DNA of 64,000 nt, taken from assembly GCF_003315205.1 (NCBI RefSeq), contig NZ_QNRR01000010.1, positions 184,946 to 248,945 of the forward strand, in the 5' to 3' direction. The position numbers and the translations under genes were made by a program. Shown one piece after another: positions 63,743 to 64,000 of this stretch. How positions within the stretch are numbered: the stretch's first letter is position 1; each line of letters starts with the position of its first letter. Source of the DNA: Roseimicrobium gellanilyticum (GTDB lineage: Bacteria; Verrucomicrobiota; Verrucomicrobiia; Verrucomicrobiales; Verrucomicrobiaceae). The notes beneath the pieces are model-generated. The model was not told the origin of the DNA, did no database searches, and saw only the letters and a list, made by a program, of their open reading frames with translations.

Positions 63743-63806
63743 ATGTGAAGCACGTGAAGATTGTGGTTGGACGTTTAGCGGGTGCGTGGCGAGGCCGGAG
63801 ATTTGG

Positions 63807-63954
63807 AGTGCTGGAGCTTGCTCCAGCTTTTGGGAGCAGAGCTTGCTCTGCGTGAAGTTACCCATGGATGCGCCAAGCGTTGGAGGATGGTTGTGCTGCC
63901 TCTGGCTTCACGGCAGCAAGCTGCCTGCGGAAAGCTGGAGCAAGCTCCAGCACT
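63807..63954. repeat. REP/MITE-like element with perfect 24-base terminal inverted repeats
   Basis: Bases 63807-63830 (starting AGTGCTGGAGCTTGCTCC) are the exact reverse complement of 63931-63954. Each end is itself a hairpin (CTGGAGC-TT-GCTCCAG), and two further hairpins lie inside (GAGCAGAGCTTGCTCTG and GGCAGCAAGCTGCC). No coding frame fits. The element follows the porin gene and could end its transcript. It differs in sequence from the element at 39774 but shares size and build. Confidence 0.82.
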
Positions 63955-64000
63955 TGTATGTTCCATTTGTCTGTTGGTCTGCCGGTGATGAACTGGTAGA

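Overview
The window looks like chromosomal DNA from a member of the Verrucomicrobiota, probably family Verrucomicrobiaceae (a Verrucomicrobium, Prosthecobacter or Roseimicrobium type). The clues are a four-gene 'Verru_Chthon' pilin-like cassette followed by a giant autotransporter-repeat protein with a PEP-CTERM tail, an ECF sigma factor paired with a FecR/LamG membrane protein, BlaI/M56 pairs, and a Tat-exported Gfo/Idh/MocA oxidoreductase. GC is high and coding is dense on both strands. I see no rRNA, tRNA, CRISPR array, phage or insertion sequence. Assignments rest on reading motifs by eye; no database search was run.

Layout. 1-2.6 kb: the N-terminus of a GntR-type repressor, cut by the window edge, diverges from an amidohydrolase-aminotransferase fusion. 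2.7-4.9 kb: an ECF sigma factor with a FecR/LamG membrane protein. 5.3-18.6 kb: the Verru_Chthon A-B-C-D cassette (four proteins with pilin-type N-termini) and a 2200-residue beta-repeat PEP-CTERM protein. 18.6-25.8 kb: an AraC regulator, then a BlaI repressor with two tandem, very large M56 (BlaR1-type) metalloprotease fusions that carry secretin-like and coiled-coil regions. 25.9-33.1 kb: metabolic and exported enzymes (class III aminotransferase, oxidoreductase, ankyrin/beta-lactamase-fold hydrolase, UxaA-type dehydratase). 33.3-35.8 kb: feoA, feoB and a tiny Cys-rich membrane protein. 37.3-39.8 kb: a lipoprotein diverging from a second BlaI-M56 pair, with three copies of a different palindromic operator between them. 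40-47 kb: thiG, a HemQ-type heme enzyme, ferredoxin, DUF721 protein, MFS/spermidine synthase fusion, PQQ-type sugar dehydrogenase and sugar isomerase. 48.9-56 kb: a minus-strand run of two small proteins, a methyltransferase, a SCO protein and a periplasmic methanethiol oxidase (SBP56 family). A sigma-54-type promoter lies in front of the oxidase; a sigma-54 activator and a TauE/SafE exporter lie upstream. 56-63.7 kb: a DeoR repressor diverging from a self-contained fructose PTS operon (EIIB-EIIB-EIIC, EIIA-HPr-EI, FruK) and an OprB porin. Two REP/MITE-like inverted-repeat elements sit at 39.8 and 63.8 kb.

Four groups look like working units. They are (i) the pilin-like cassette with its giant surface-protein neighbour, (ii) the BlaI-controlled M56/secretin-like fusions, (iii) a candidate sigma-54-controlled methanethiol oxidation operon, and (iv) the fructose PTS. 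The first two are the best candidates for an undescribed system.
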